Source: Sulfurimonas sp.
GTDB lineage: Bacteria > Campylobacterota > Campylobacteria > Campylobacterales > Sulfurimonadaceae
Length of the DNA stretch: 14,090 bases
Assembly: GCA_026987995.1 (NCBI GenBank)
Contig: JALSMC010000187.1
Coordinates: forward strand, 1-14,090
Direction: 5' to 3'
A program made the position numbers and the translations under genes. Position 1 is the first letter of the stretch. Every line of letters begins with the position of its first letter. The notes below the pieces were generated by a model, which saw only the letters and a list, made by a program, of their open reading frames with translations, did not search any database and was not told where the DNA came from. This document shows, piece by piece, positions 13,693 to 14,090 of the stretch.

Positions 13693-13936
13693 TCAGCTAA
13701 AAATAGCTATTGTAAGTAGAGATATGGAGAAAATGAATACTCTGATGGATGATTTACCACAGCTAGAGAGTAAAGCAGAGATAGACTCAGCTTTGACACT
13801 CCTACAAGAAGCAACAAAGCTTGTAAAATCACTACAAGATAATACGAAAGCATCGATGATACAGATGAAAAAAAATATTAACTTTTTAGACTCTACTCAA
13901 TCAAGTAGAACTTCACAGTTTGATATTATCTCTTAG
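13682..13936 (+). CDS. small helical protein, FliT-like position (unrecognised)
   Basis: An 84-residue, wholly helical-looking, charged protein with no signal peptide, no Cys, and heptad-like spacing (MNTLMDDLPQLESKAEI, LTLLQEATKLVKSL). It occupies the place of fliT, the FliD-binding chaperone that commonly follows fliS, and its size is close to FliT (about 90-120). I cannot show homology from sequence alone. The ATG lies inside the last codons of fliS (11-nt overlap) with GGAGAG 9 nt upstream, so it is co-transcribed and probably translationally coupled with fliS. The Ser/Thr-rich C-terminal tail (TQSSRTSQFDIIS) looks disordered. Its stop region overlaps the end of the opposite-strand dehydrogenase gene. 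Confidence 0.72.
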   Translation: MWLNQLKIAIVSRDMEKMNTLMDDLPQLESKAEIDSALTLLQEATKLVKSLQDNTKASMIQMKKNINFLDSTQSSRTSQFDIIS

Positions 13937-14090
13937 CCTTTTTACTAATTCCAAAATGTAAACTTCTAATAGTATAGTCACTCACTACAGCACCTTTTCT
14001 CATGCTAAGTATATGTTCTACGGCATCAGCTATATCTTCTGTGAGGAGTTTTTCACTCTCTTTTTTGCTTGTCTCAAAACGCAGTTCATT
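13926..14090 (-). CDS. short-chain dehydrogenase/reductase, C-terminal end (runs off window)
   Basis: The last 54 codons of a minus-strand gene, ending KKAKR-TAA at 13926. The stretch LLTEDIADAVEHILSM followed by VVSDYTIRSLHFG resembles the C terminus of classical NAD(P)-dependent SDR enzymes of the YdfG type (LTPEDIADAV...IRPT). The catalytic YxxxK and the cofactor site lie outside the window, so substrate and exact subfamily are unknown. It converges on the fliS operon and overlaps the end of the FliT-like gene by 11 nt, with no terminator hairpin between them. Confidence 0.66.
   Translation of the reverse strand, partial: NELRFETSKKESEKLLTEDIADAVEHILSMRKGAVVSDYTIRSLHFGISKKAKR

Noticed and set aside
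1..14090. CRISPR array, tRNA/rRNA, insertion sequence or prophage
   Set aside because: No spaced direct repeats, cloverleaf or rRNA segments, transposase, integrase or phage structural proteins were seen on either strand.

Overview
The window comes from a motile, AT-rich (roughly one third G+C by eye) Campylobacterota (epsilonproteobacterial) chromosome. The gene families point to a free-living Sulfurimonas-like relative rather than Campylobacter or Helicobacter: a DUF2920 protein, a Maf flagellin glycosyltransferase, a PtmE-type guanylyltransferase and a FliD/FliS pair, but a flagellin whose D1 domain is not of the Campylobacter/Helicobacter type. The genus assignment is inference.

Layout, left to right. 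1-486 (-): the N-terminal part of DNA topoisomerase I (topA), cut by the window edge. 615-1802 (+): a DUF2920 alpha/beta-hydrolase-like protein. 1908-2714 (+): a short flagellin with its own sigma-28 promoter and a strong terminator. 2758-11750 (-): a block of eight genes read from the right: PglF/CapD-type 4,6-dehydratase, LegC aminotransferase, LegH (NeuD) acetyltransferase, LegG (NeuC) hydrolysing 2-epimerase, LegI (NeuB) synthase, PtmE nucleotidyltransferase with CBS domains, LegF (PtmB) CMP transferase, then the Maf glycosyltransferase. 11860-13936 (+): fliD, fliS and a small FliT-like gene. 13926-14090 (-): the C-terminal end of a short-chain dehydrogenase, cut by the window edge.

How it fits together: the minus-strand block encodes most of a CMP-legionaminic acid pathway (the route that starts from GDP-activated GlcNAc in Campylobacter jejuni), ending with the glycosyltransferase that would place the sugar on flagellin. 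The block sits between the flagellin gene and its filament-cap and chaperone genes. Donor sugar synthesis, transfer, acceptor and export chaperone are thus linked in 13 kb. The flagellin, fliD and fliS genes each have a TAAA-N15-(G/A)(C/T)CGAT sigma-28 (FliA) promoter with identical spacing, and flagellin and fliD share almost the same ribosome-binding leader. The sugar genes have no sigma-28 site that I can see and are probably transcribed by the housekeeping sigma factor.

There are no tRNA, rRNA, CRISPR, insertion-sequence or phage features. No gene-free stretch exceeds 300 bases; the longest are 487-614 (divergent topA/DUF2920 promoters), 11751-11859 (divergent dehydratase/fliD promoters) and 1803-1907 (flagellin leader). 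The least explained parts are the role of the DUF2920 hydrolase and a small G+C-richer 29-codon reading frame with a perfect hairpin that fills the gap between the dehydratase and legC.
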